Below, one piece after another: positions 44,775-57,149 of a DNA stretch of 64,000 nt; the stretch's first letter is position 1, and the number at the start of each line of letters is the position of its first letter. Below the pieces are notes generated by a model. It was given only the letters and a program-made list of their open reading frames with translations, ran no database searches and was not told the DNA's origin. Both the position numbers and the translations under genes were made by a program. Source of the stretch: Cerioporus squamosus (taxonomy: Eukaryota; Basidiomycota; Agaricomycetes; Polyporales; Polyporaceae); the NCBI GenBank assembly GCA_022592435.1, contig JABYQS010000130.1, positions 1 to 64,000 of the forward strand, read 5' to 3'.

Positions 44775-47700
44775 ATGTCTCACAAGCCTAGCGATATTGC
44801 AATCGTAGGATGCCTTCGTTACTCCTACCACTTCGTTGCATTTGACGCGTCACACAGGTCGGCATTGCTGCACAGTTGCCCAGTGGTAACTTTGCGAACG
44901 ACGACCTCGACTACACTTCTTTTCTCGACTTTCTTATGAAGCGAGGCGAGGCTTACGAGAATATACCCCAAGCACGTTTCAACACTCAATTGTGAGCTGC
45001 TCTGCCGACGTCATAGCTTAATGCCGCTGAACTTGCGCCCATAGCTTACGTGGTCACTCCGTTGGGAAGGTCCTCACCGGCGTCGGAGCCTTTCTGAAGG
45101 ACGTCGACCAGTTCGACTACATGGAGTTCGGAATGACCGCCAGGGACGCCCAGCTTATGCCGCTCAGCACCCGCAAGCTCCTCGAGCTCTCGTTCTTGAG
45201 CTTGCAGGACTCCGGTATCGATTATCGCGGCAAGAACATTGGATGCTACATGGCTGGTGTCGCCCATGACATCTTCGCCGTGTCTGGACATGTGAGTCGT
45301 ACACGGGTGCTGATGTTTGTCTGAAGCTAAACCACCCGATACCAGGATGACGCGGAGGCGAAGGGTTCCTTCGCAGGTGCGCCCGCTATGCTGGCCAATC
45401 GGGTGTCTTACCACCTCGACCTTCGAGGGCCTTCGGTACCTGTGGATACAGCATGCAGTTCAAGTTTGTACGCTACCCATCTGGCGGTGCAAGCCCTCCG
45501 GAACGAAGAATGCGAAGCAGCCGTCGTTGGCGGTTCTCAGATCAACCATAGGTCCGCCCGACGTCGTTTCCATACTTATCTGTACCCTCATCTGTCTGCG
45601 AAGGTTCACCGAATGGTTGACGTACACGCAAGGTGGTATCCTTTCGCCGGACGGGAAGTGTAAACCATTCGATGTTTCCGCAAATGGGTATGGCATCCTG
45701 CTCTTCGCACGATAGCTTCTCTTCTCATCTTCATGTTCATCTTTGGGACTCACAGGTTTGGGAGAGGAGAAGGCGTCGTTGTGATTGTACTCAAGCCACT
45801 AGAAGCTGCAATTCGCGACCACGATCACATTTACGCGTCCGTGAGTACACTCGCCTTGTTCTGTTGCGACATGGCTCTAACAAGGCCCAGATTCTCGGTA
45901 CCGGTGTGAACTCGTCAGGATCCTTGGTTCCCGCGAACGCACCCGCTGCACTGGCTCAAAAGGATGCAATGCTGCGTGCTTTCCGTCAGGCGGCCCGTGA
46001 ACCCCAAGACGTGGACTTCCTCGAGCTCCATGCTACAGGTATTCTTGGACCATATGGGTTCACGCGATGGCAACTCATGTATTGCAACAGGTACCGCGCA
46101 AGGAGACCCCACCGAAGCCAACTGGGTCGGAGAAGCCTTCGCGCGGGATGACAGCATTGTCGTGGGCAGTGTGAAGGGAAACATTGGGTGAGCTCGGTGC
46201 AAGTCTTCGCTCCCACATACTCTGACAATCGATCCAGACACTTGGAGATCACCGCCTTTCTTGCGTCCTTGTGCAAGGTCTGCGGCATCTTCAGCAGTGG
46301 AACCATCCCACCAAACGTCAACCTCAGAACCCCGAATCCCGCTATCAAGTGGTCGCAGTACAGGCTCCGCGTGCCCCTCGAACCTGAGCCTCTCCGATGT
46401 CGTTCGGGGAACGGACGGCCATTGGTCGCGATGACGAGTTCGGGCATTGGCGGCGCAAACGGACATGCGGTCGTCGAAGGTCCCCCGGAGCACGAGCTCA
46501 TTGAACCGTTCTGGATCGAGGGTGCAGAGATGCCAGTGCTTCTCGTCGCTGGAGCATTGTCGCCCCGGTCTGCGTCTGCGCTTGGAGAGGCTATGCTGAC
46601 CACAGCAAGCGACTCTACCGGGGTCGCCGCCCTTGCGAGAATTGCGGGTCGTCGTGCACGCTCGATGACATGGAGGTCCTTCGCCATCACGGGAGCAGGC
46701 AAAGCGGCCATTTCAGCAAGCCAATCATCGTCCCGAAGACCCGCCCACCAATTGTCTTCGTGTTCTCCGGGCAAGGGACGCAGCACTTCCATAGTGAGCT
46801 CACCTCGCCTTCTATCATTGGTAGACACAACGCTGACCATCGTCTTGACAGTGGGTCGGGATCTCTTCCGGTCTTGCGCTCCCTTCCGTCAAAGCATCCT
46901 CAAGCTCGACGCAGTCTACGCAGCTGTCGTCGGTGCATCGCTCATTGAGTCTACTGGGCTGTTTAACGACTCTCCAACTCTTACGACGGATACGCTCGGC
47001 GACCCATGGCCCATCGCTATCACGCTTCCTGCTCTCACGATGCTCCAGCTTGCTCTCGTCGACGCGTTGGCGGCGGCAGGCGTACGTCCAGACGTCGTCG
47101 TCGGACACTCCGCCGGGGAGACCGCCGTCCTCTCTGCTTCGGGTGCCGCATCAAAGATCGTCGCACTGAAGCTTTCCATTGCCCGAGGACGTGCACTGTC
47201 CCTCCTCGAAGACGCGAAGGGCACCATGGCTGCGGTCTCATGCTCCCCAGCGCAGGCGCAAACCTTCATTGCCGAGGTCAATGCCGAACTCGGAAAGGGG
47301 GTCCTCGAGATTGGATGCTACAACGCTTCCGGAGCTGTGACCTTGTCTGGCCAGGAGTCTCACGTAGATCTCGCCGTTGCGAAGGCGACCGCTGCAGGCA
47401 TCTTCGCCCGCAAGCTCAAGACCCGCATCCCCGTCCATTCGGCCATGATGGAACTGTGTCGCGATGAGTTCACGAAGCAGCTCGCCGACGTATTCTCTGA
47501 TGCTGGCCCATGCCTTCCCACGGTGCCCACGTACTCTACCGTAACTGGGCAGCTCTTCGGTCGTTCTCTCGATGCGCAGTACTATTGGGACGGCACTCTC
47601 CGCCCTGTGCTCTTCCAGGAGGCTGCTGGAGCCATCCTCTCGCATTACAAGGGTGCCACCTTCGTAGAGATCGGACCTCACCCGGTACTCACGAGCTACC

Positions 47701-50700
47701 TGCGATCATCCTCGGAAGGATGCGACAACATCACTATCACTTGCCCTCTACGCCGATCGCGCACGCTACAGCCTGGGTCCGAGACCGCCGAGTTCTTGAC
47801 TGCGCTGGGACAAGTCGTTGCTGCTGGTCACAATTGTGTCGACTTTGACGCTCTCTATGGTAGTGCGGGCACGTTCATTGGGAGACTCCCGAAGTACCCT
47901 TTCGCACCGAAGCATGTCCCCTGGTACATCCATACACCGGAGATTGCGAGGCAGCGTCAACATCGCAACGGCCCTCTCAACTACCCCCAGCTCCGAGTGA
48001 ACGTGAAGACGCATCCGGAGCTCGCGGACCACGTCATCAAGGGAGAGCCGATCATGCCTGCGTCGGGCTTCATTGAGATGGTAAGTCGCCTTGTGGGTCA
48101 AAGAAGCCTCTACTCATAGCTGCCGTCGTTGCAGGCCCTTGAATTTGGGGCAATGGAGCTTCACGACGTCGAGTTCCACGGACTTCTTCCATTGTCGTCG
48201 GAGCGTCCTGTCCCACTCCATCTTGAGCTGAACGGAACTCGATGGAGCGTCTCTAGTGCCTCTGCGACAGATGCCGCTCAGGCGTTGCCCATGCAGGTAC
48301 GTCTGTGCGCGTATCTTACTACCATGCGAAGCTGACCATTTGTCTGTGCAGTACATCCGCCGTCATGCGACCGGATTTCTGTCAATGAGTCGAACTGACC
48401 GGGACATGTCCAAGCTGGACATCGACTCCATTCGCAGCGGCATGAAGCCTGTCAAGACAAGTGGTACGGCAGATTGCAACTCCTCCTTGAACCTTTCATG
48501 ATACGCTTCCGTCAGATCTGTACGCCGGAATGGCACACTTCGCGCAGTATGGTCCCGTCTATCGACGAATTCAAGAATGTCATACCGTCACCCGTGCGGA
48601 CGGGACCGTCGAGGCGCTCGTCAAGCTGCGTGGACGCGACATTGACCTTCCCAAGTGAGTACATTCAGAAAACTCGTCTATGATTGCAAACTATTGACGC
48701 TGTTCTTCTTAGCATTGCCGACTATCGCTTCCATCCGGCAATTGTTGACGCTGCCATTCATATCGTCGTGCATCCGGTTATGACTGGAAACCACGATCGC
48801 GAGCTCTATCACCTTCCTTCCAAGGTCTCGGCCTTCCGGACGTGCCCTTCCGTTGAACAGCAAGAGATGCCAAGGTTTCTGTACTCGCATGCCGTCATTA
48901 CTAGCTGGGCTCCAGGTGAGTCAAGCCTTCGCCATGTAGGGTTTACTGGGTCTCACCAGCCACGCAGACTCTATCACATACGACATCACGATTACCGATG
49001 AGTACGGAGCAACCCTCTGCAAGTTTGAGAGATTAGAAGTGGCGCAGCACGGCTTCTCCAGGGCCGCTGTGCACAAGCGTTATGACGTCGTCTATCAGCC
49101 CACTGGTCTTGTCCTTCCCTTGTTGAGCGAAGACCCTCTTCTGTGTTCTGTCACTGTATCCATCCCACGCGTACTCTCTCAGCCTAAGCACGACGATGCC
49201 CCCGATACACATGCGGATGGCGCTGTTCCTGTCTCGCCTTCCACCTCGTCTGGCACGGCGGACTGGGACAACACGACTCAGTCCACAGACGTATCATCCG
49301 ACCGCGGCGACAAGCGACCTTCCCTCGTTCTCGACTACGTGAGGGGCGAGGAGATGCGGCTCAAAGCTCCCATAGCTTCTCTGGATCCTCGGGAGCACGC
49401 GTCACTTCTCTTCATCGCCGAAGACGGCCTTAACGGTGACGCCGCTCTGGGTTTCACTCGGTCTCTCCGGAAGGAGTATCCCGCCTGGACTGTCCGAGTT
49501 GCCGTCTTCGATTCCTCGTGGACGCCGCAGCAACGCATGTACTCATCCGATGTCCTGCTCTGGGTTTCTGAGGCGGAGCTGGAGATGAGCGTCGACAAGA
49601 ACGGCGCCGTGCACGTACCGCGCATCACACCCGCTTCTGCGCCTTCCGACCGTCTCCCCTTCGACCCCAAATCTCCTTGGACGCTGCACGATGGCGACAT
49701 TACCCAGACCCATGCTCCGCGAGGCCATGGAGACAGACGCGTTGTGCACGTATCTGCGGTTCATCCGCACCACGGTCATGTCTGGGCATTCACAGGCACG
49801 CTTTGTGGCTCGTCCCAACGGGTAGTCGGCGTTACATCCTCCCCCATCTGCAGCCATCTCGAGGTCGATGAGAGTTCGATCGTGGAGCTCAAAGACGATA
49901 TCCTAAATGCTCAGTCCAGTGGTCCGTCTCTTCTCGCACCTACCATCACAGCACTCGCCGTCGGTCCTACCGCGTTCTTGCAGCCTTCTCGTCTCCGAGG
50001 CAAGAGAGCGCTGGTCTACGCCCCACCCTCCTCTTCGGATGAAGACCTGGCTCGAGAGATACAGTCTGTTTTTAGCAGGCTCGGTGTGGAAGTCGCATTC
50101 CTCACGTCGTTGGAGGACGTCGCGTTGAACCCGCTCTACGTGCGAAAGCCAGACTTCATCGTGGCTGGCGCATGTGACCGGCACGACATGACTCTCTTGC
50201 AGTCCTTGCTGCCCTCTTCTGGACACGCTCTCTTCTGGAACGACGCGGATGTAGGTGTGGCGCGCACAGATTCTTGGGTTATCGGCGACGCAGTGCGGGC
50301 AGCCCTCGAGTACGACCGGCGTCAGCAACTCCTACAGGTCGCTTACACTCCCGTGCTTGCATGTCTCGGAGACATCGATGCTGACACGACTGCGCGACTT
50401 CCCCCTCTCTTCGACCCGCACAAGGCGTATCTGCTCATCGGCGGTATAGGAAGTCTGGGGTTGCATATTGCGCTATGGATGTATGAGGTGAGTGCATCTT
50501 CCTTGTGTCAAGGCAAGGAAGTTAACGAGGATGCAGCATGGGGCGAGGCACCTCATCTTGACCTCGCGCTCCGGACCTGAGAGTCTCCAGAGTCGAGGCG
50601 ACTTCATTGGGAAGAGGATTCTCGACTACCTCGGGAGCCGGGAAGACCTCGTCCTCCAGGCACGCGCTGCCTCGGCCACATCCGTCAAACAGCTCGAAGC

Positions 50701-53121
50701 CATCCTGCAAGCCACTTCGGTTTCCCTCGGCGGTGCCATCATCCTTTCGGCCCTGCTCAACGACCGTCCTTTCGCGTCACAGACCCAAGAGAACTTCGAC
50801 AGCGTGTTTGCGCCGAAGGTCGATGCTTTCATGACTCTGACTCGTGCCGTCGATGTCGCGTCGCTCGACTTCTGTGTCACCTTCTCCTCGATCTCGGGCA
50901 TGTTCGGGAACCCGGGACAGACGAGCTATGCTGCGTACGATTTTTTATCCTGCTCCGCACACAAACTGTACTGACCTGGAAATAGAGCAAACACTGCGCT
51001 CGCTGGGGCCATACGCGGGTACCGGAACGCATTCAGCATCGTCTCCCCCATCATCCTGGACAGTCGAATCCTGACGTTGACTGACGACTCGTACAACACT
51101 CGTGTGCGACATATGATCAAGTGGGGCATGACGGCTCGAGGTTAATGGGTTTCTGCGCCATTCCTCAGTACTATCGGTCACTTATCGCATATTCACAGAA
51201 CTCTGTGGTTACATTGGAGACGGGATCCGTAAGCTGCGTGAGGGTCCCGTCTGGCAGTACATTCCAGACTTCGACTGGCGCCTTGTCCGCGACAACATGG
51301 GCCCGTCTCAACTTTATGATCATCTCATCCAGCACGAGGAGGAGTCGACCGAGGGTAGTGCGAGCGGCAAACCGTCCCTCTTGCAGATCGTCTGCAAGGT
51401 CCTCGACCTGCACGAGACCGACGTCAATCTTGATGTTCCCCTGACTGCATACGGCCTCGACTCCCTCTCCGCGTCCTCGCTCTCCTACGCTCTTCGCTCC
51501 TTCGTTTCTGTCTCCCAGCTCCAGCTCCTCGCCGACCTCACCATAGCCGACCTCCAAGCGAGGATGGAGAGCGCCGAGTCAGATGCCGCGCAACAAGGGG
51601 CTTCCCCTTCCCAAGTCCAATCCAACCCTTCGTCTGAGCGAGAGGACTACGTTGCCAGCCACATTCGCGAAATGCAGTCGCTACTCGAAGAGCTCAGCGC
51701 GACCATCTCCCACCGATCTTTGCCTGCAGATGCTCCCACCAAGAGGCAGGGACAGGTGGTGCTGGTGACAGGCACTACTGGGAGTCTCGGCTCTCATATT
51801 CTCGCCGAGCTGCTGTCGGCTTCGGCCTACGACAAGGTGATCGCATTAGTGCGACCTGGACGACAGGGTTCGACAAGGGACAGACAAGCTGCGGCCTTCA
51901 CCGACAGGGGACTCGACGCCTCTCTCCTGGACTCGCAGAGGTTTGTGCTTGTGGACTGTCCATTCGAGGGAGAACACCTTGGTTTAGATTCTGCGGCGTA
52001 CGAAAAGGTACGCTGAAGCCCTCACTCCATCTCTGACTAGCCTGACTTTGGTTATAGCTCCGAACATCTGTCTCGCACATCATCCACGTCGGTAAGTTAG
52101 AACGGTCACATCTCATTTCCGTTCTCTGCAGTGGCTGACCTTGTGGTACAGGTTGGCTGGTCAACTTCGACCTCCCACTATCCTCCTTCAAGAGCACCCT
52201 GCTCGCTCTCCGTGACCTGGTTGACCTTGCTGCAGAAGCGCTCGAGTTTGGTCCTGTCTCGTTGCTTTACGGAAGCAGCTCAGGAATCTTCAGGGGTGAG
52301 TCTCGCGTCCTGCTTTACATTTACGCATCTGTACTCACGAGTGTGTTAGACTACACAGATGCTGCTCCACCTAAGGAACAGCTGCTCGATGCCACAATAG
52401 CAGTCGGGCAGGGTTACAGCGAGTCGAAGTGGGTTGCCGAGCAACTGCTACAGGTCGCAGCGGAGCGTACTTCAGTACAAACCACTATCGTCCGCATTGG
52501 GCAGCTATCCGGGGGTGCAGGCGGTGCGTGGAACTCGTCCGAATGGTTGCCTGCCATGATTGCCGCGAGTACTGTGCTTGGATGTCTCCCCGGAGGACAC
52601 GGGGTGCGTTCTGAAGCTATATCTTGACCTGATTCGCCCAACTGACGACTTCCCCTTTAGCCTGTAGCTTGGCTCCCGGTTCCAACGGCCGCGTCAGCGA
52701 TCATCGACTGTGCCGATGCGGATGCGGTCTCTCACAGCATCGTTCACCTGCGCCACCCACGCCCCGTTTCCTGGCCCGACATGATGGCACACTTCTCTGC
52801 GGTCCTGGATCTACCCGTTGTCGACTACTCGACGTGGATCTCGAACCTCACCACAGTCCTCGAACGCGTCGACAGTCGCAGGCGAAGTACGCTAAGCCCG
52901 GCCTCAGCCTACTCGACTTCTTCCAGTCTCACTGCACGAGTGGTGACGCAGCGGGTGCCCCAGTTACGGAGAACAACGGACTATCTATCCTCATGGACCT
53001 GGGAGAGACCAGCATGCGTTGTTCTACTCTCCGCAACCCAGGGCTTGAGCAGTTGGGTGTCGAAGATGTCCTGAAGTGGGTTGGCTACTGGAGGCGTACT
53101 GGAGCTTTGCCGTCTCCTTGA
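44775..53121 (+). CDS. type I polyketide synthase PKS1 (KS-AT-DH-KR-ACP-R) with two frameshifts
   Basis: Multi-exon gene; exon 1 is 44775-44804. [21 protein letters not shown] (active Cys), [11 protein letters not shown] and KGNIGH (His pair). [17 protein letters not shown] at about 47100. [19 protein letters not shown] (HxxxGxxxxP) and VDAAIH. A roughly 450-residue stretch without clear MT or ER motifs precedes [20 protein letters not shown], then [36 protein letters not shown] (phosphopantetheine Ser). The terminal reductase R has [20 protein letters not shown] and [11 protein letters not shown]. Such enzymes extend and reduce a chain on the ACP and release it reductively. Compared with PKS2, one base is missing at about 46700-46712 (between KS and AT) and another at about 52879-52887 (in R), each shifting the frame. 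It is therefore a pseudogene or carries sequencing errors. Confidence 0.85.
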
Positions 53122-53564
53122 AGGAAGTACTCACTGCAGTTGTAACATGTACGATAGCTATCATAAGTCACGATGATCCCGCATATCGCTTCGGAAGTAA
53201 ACTATGCTGCAACGGAAGCAGTCGTAAGGAGGTGGAAAAGAGGTAGGATCCACTGGCCCTGCTCTTTCCCAGGTCGACGAGCGCGACGCGACGCGTTGAG
53301 ACAAAGCACGTGACCGCGTCATACCTCTTGGCGCCGACACCCGACCGGCACCGATCTTCGTCCGATTCTGACAGCGCGATTGAAGTTTCTGGAGAGAGAC
53401 GTATGCAGTTTAGTTGATGATGTGCGACGTTTGAGATGTGTCGTGAGCTCTCTACTGTACAACGATACTAGCTATACAGGTAGACGGTCGTGCATGGGGT
53501 TAAATCAAATACACTTCCTCTATCCATTGACCTTTAGTATCCTGCTTCAATATAGTTTGGAGCA
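53122..53564. other. convergent spacer between PKS1 and the GMC gene
   Basis: About 440 bp. It contains the 17-mer TCGACGAGCGCGACGCG (53274-53290) followed by CACGTGACCGCGTC (53308-53321), a pair also found at 40.55 kb. No gene was seen. Confidence 0.45.
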
Positions 53565-56534
53565 TTACAGGCCGTGATCCAGCTTGATGAGATCCGCCGC
53601 TATATGCAGGGCAATAAGAGACAAATATTTCTCAACAAACAATTACGAACCTTGCTCGGCAATCGCATACGTGATAGCTGGGCACTCAATTAGCACCCTG
53701 GACCAAGCCCAACGTAGAACTACAATTTTACCTTGGGTATGCGCCGCGGTAAGCAGAGGCAAGGTTGATAAATCTGCGATGCGGATGTTCTTCGTCCCGT
53801 ACACCTGGATCCACGGCTCAGTACAGTGGTCGTCCACCACCTGCGTGACAACTGAACGCTACCTTGAGGCTCGGGTCGACGACGCCCCCCTTCTCCTTGG
53901 GCAACATGGAACAAGTTCCGCACGCGTCTAACGAGCATACGATATCAGCTAGACTTTCGAGCAACTAAGATTGAATGATACGTGCGCCACGTCGTCGATA
54001 CGCAGTTCCTTATGTGTTCTAGGTAGGAGACGTGAGAAACTTGTACGATCAAGGAAGGGGTGCTCACTTACCGCGTAGTTCGTCTCCTACAACCGTTGGT
54101 CCAGGAAGAAGCTCGCCCTGGCCATACTTCTGCCACTCGCTAGTAGCCATTGCCTTGCGGATGAAGTTGAACGAGTCGACGAGCAGGTCGAAATCGATGT
54201 CTTCTCCGAGATAGTTGGGATCGATGAGGGGCTGGTCCCTCGGATCGTTTGAGCCCGCATGCTACATATGGCGAGGTCAGAGGTCGGGATCGTAACCTCG
54301 GTGCCACACTTACAATAGTTCCGCGTGAGAAAGGATGGCCGAGGACAGGAAACACTCCGGCCAAGGGCTTCGGAGGTCCTGTCATTGACATGGGCTGTAA
54401 GTGAAAGGGTCACAGTTCTCGCCATAGGCTGGTGGTCTTACCCATCGGATGCATGTTCACGGGAAATATCACGAGCTCAACGTCAGGGATGCTCTTGTCC
54501 TTGAGCATCTTCAGTTGATGCTCGTATTGCGCCTTCAGCCCGGCTGGCATGGCATCCGCTTGTGACGCGAGCTTACGCTCAACAGTCTCGGCGAGGGCTT
54601 CAACTCGCTCGGTTACGACTTGAGCTGGCACGAACGTGACGCCACTAGTGGCCAAGGCGATCGTGCTGCCGTCCTCGCCACTACGAGTGAAGCAAGTCAT
54701 GATCGCCTCAAGGGCATGAGTGGCTAGACCGTACTCACTACAGATTGCGCAACTTGGCTTGGACCTCCGGTAGTCGGATTGTATCGCTAGTAACGAAGTC
54801 GTTTCCTTCTTGCATCGCTGCCATTGTGATGAGATCACATTTTCCATGAAGATGTACGGGAACGTACCAACAACGGAGCCAGTAAATATGACATGATCTT
54901 GGAGATTCGTCCCAACCGACGGGAGGTCGAGCTGCACCGGTATGCCAAGGGGTTCGAGGACGTTCTTATCGCCGATGCCGCTGAGCTCAAGGATATGCGG
55001 AGACTTGATGGTACTGTCTCGGAGGATATGTCATCACGCGATGGCAACACAAGCTAAGTCAGTACATACCCAGCACAGAGAATAACTTCGCGGGATACGT
55101 TTACGGTGTGTATCTTCCCGCCATGTTCGAACTCAACGCCCGTCGCCACTACCTCACCTTCATTCCTTGTCACAAGGCGACGTACATAAGCGCCTGTAAG
55201 GACTGCAAGCTTTGGTCGGGAAAGAGCTGGGATGAGATAGCCCTGGTAGGACTCAGTAGTAATCCTAGAGCAAGAAGATGATGAAGCGCGCTCACGCTGG
55301 CAGCAGTGCTTCGGATGCCCGTCCTCCCGTCTATGGTTGACATCGACTTGAACGTACCAGAGAGCTATCCCCTGGTCAGAACATGAACGAGCCTGCGTGT
55401 ACTATGGCAACGTACGTTGCCACCTGTCTACGCGCACAAGCATGAGCTTTAAGCCATCCAACATGCGCCTGATTCGTACTTACTCCATCTTCATTTAAGG
55501 GAACACCGAGAGCTTCCAGGGCCTACTGCAGCTCAGATCACTGTATTAGCGTCGTGAAGCAACCAGACTCGCCTCCTGGAAGACAGGCTCGATCCCGGAG
55601 ACCGTCCTTGCGAACGAGACGGGGATGGGGCCTGAAAGCGTTCTCAGCGAACACATTTTAACGAGTTACTGCTGACATACCAGAAGTTCCAATGGACGTG
55701 TCCTTGTAGAGCTCAAGATACTGGGGGAAGTTATTGCCAGCGGTCCGGGTGAATCTTAATATAGGCTGAGCCGAACTCCCTGGTCTGCGCTCAACTGGTA
55801 CTCACATCTCGGAGCGTTTGGAAGCTTCGAAGAACCGCACCCAGTTCCATCCCGGATTCCCCAATTTCTCTATCGCTACATGCAGAGCGTCAGCAAAGTT
55901 GATGGATGGTTCGAATGGTCTGCTCACCCTCAACTTCTTCACGCTGGGGTTTGATCCAGAAAAGGAAGTTTGTGCAAGAGCTTCCTCCGAGCCCCTTGCC
56001 TCTACCTCACAGCTGTCAGCGTCCAATCCAAGCTATGAAGCGGGCTCTTACCTGGTCCAGAAGAAGCTCTCGTGCTGAAGACCGTCCGGAGTTGTCAGGC
56101 CGTTCTTCGCATGTTTCTGGGGAGTGGTGCGAAACATCCAGTCGTACTCCGGGTTAAACATTTGCTTCATCCATCCATCTGGCACGGCTGCGGGTGCTTC
56201 GTGAGCTAGAGCACGGAAGGATGTGACTTCGACATACTTACTGATCAGAGGATCGTCGAAGTGTGCGTTGCCAGCCTCTAGTAATGCGACCGACACGCTC
56301 GGATTCTCGGATAACCTCGACGCGAGGACACAGCCTGCTACCTAAGTTCGAGTATGTGATGAGCGTTTGGTTACATGTCCAAGGAGTTCTCGCTCTTACA
56401 CCCCCACCTATACACACGTCGTGTCAGTACTCGCGTGCGGAGCGAGACCCCAAAAAAGCACGTTACGCACCTATCACGACGAAGTCGAAAGTTTTATCGG
56501 CAATGTCCTCTATGCTTGCGAGCTTGTCTGCCAT
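53565..56534 (-). CDS. GMC-family (glucose-methanol-choline) FAD oxidoreductase
   Basis: Intron-rich minus-strand gene. Exon 1 (56534-56471) starts MADKLASIEDIADKTFDFVV. An 8-nt exon at 56407-56400 completes the FAD-binding motif VVIGGGVAGCVLASRLSEN. Further blocks in order: VSVALLEAGNAHFDDP; FNPEYDWMFRTTPQ; RGKGLGGSSCTNFLFWIKPQ (GMC signature 1); NPGWNWVRFFEAS; TIKSPHILELSGIGDKNV (signature 2); LPSVGTNLQDHVIF; PMSMTGPPKPLAGVFPVLGH; GTCSMLPKEKGGVVDPSLK; VYGTKNIRIADLSTLPLLTA; and the end YAIAEQ plus AADLIKLDHGL. This is a complete GMC fold, of the aryl-alcohol-oxidase/alcohol-oxidase kind. No signal peptide is visible, so it is probably intracellular. It lies between two polyketide synthases, so oxidation of their alcohol or aldehyde product is the natural guess (inference). 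Confidence 0.88.
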
Positions 56535-57149
56535 TGTCAGCGAATGAATGGTGCTACGTGGCGAACGGGAGAAGATTGGTGTCGCAACCTACCGCGAGAA
56601 CTGGGATCTCGGTACGTACCAAGGTCATCACCGGTGCTATCGATGTCTCTGATACACGCCTTCTCGACTCGTACAGCATTCCGAGTGTCTGCTAACGGCA
56701 TCAGAATGACCACCATGCATGATGGCTTATCATGCAGCTGAGGTCATTGTATGACGAGATCTGTAGGGCGGCCAGCACCCTGGTCTCAGGAAATAATGGG
56801 AGATGACGACCACATTTCTACCAAGCTGTTATAAGTTTGAGCGAGAGGTGCGTTGTTGAAGCACTTTGTGTGGTTCGGGTAGTGAATTGACGGAAAGCAT
56901 CATACACATGCCCGAGCTCGGGCTGCGAATTCCCAGCGCTTCGGTACTCAGGAAAGTCGGCCCGAGTTGCGAAAGTGATACCGAAGGAGGACGGCGGGGG
57001 ACTCTTTTGACACTTGTCCAGCATGGCACTTGGGTAAGTCATGAACATATAGAAACAGGAAATAAACAAGGTACACAGACATAGATACATACATAGTGGG
57101 TGCCCGGATGCTACATGGTATCGTACAAGGGTATATCGCGGTGTATCTA
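56535..57149. other. promoter region of the GMC gene / 3' region of PKS2
   Basis: About 615 bp between two minus-strand genes. No further gene was seen; no clear copy of the PKS1 CCG-N10-CGG site was found here. Confidence 0.45.
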
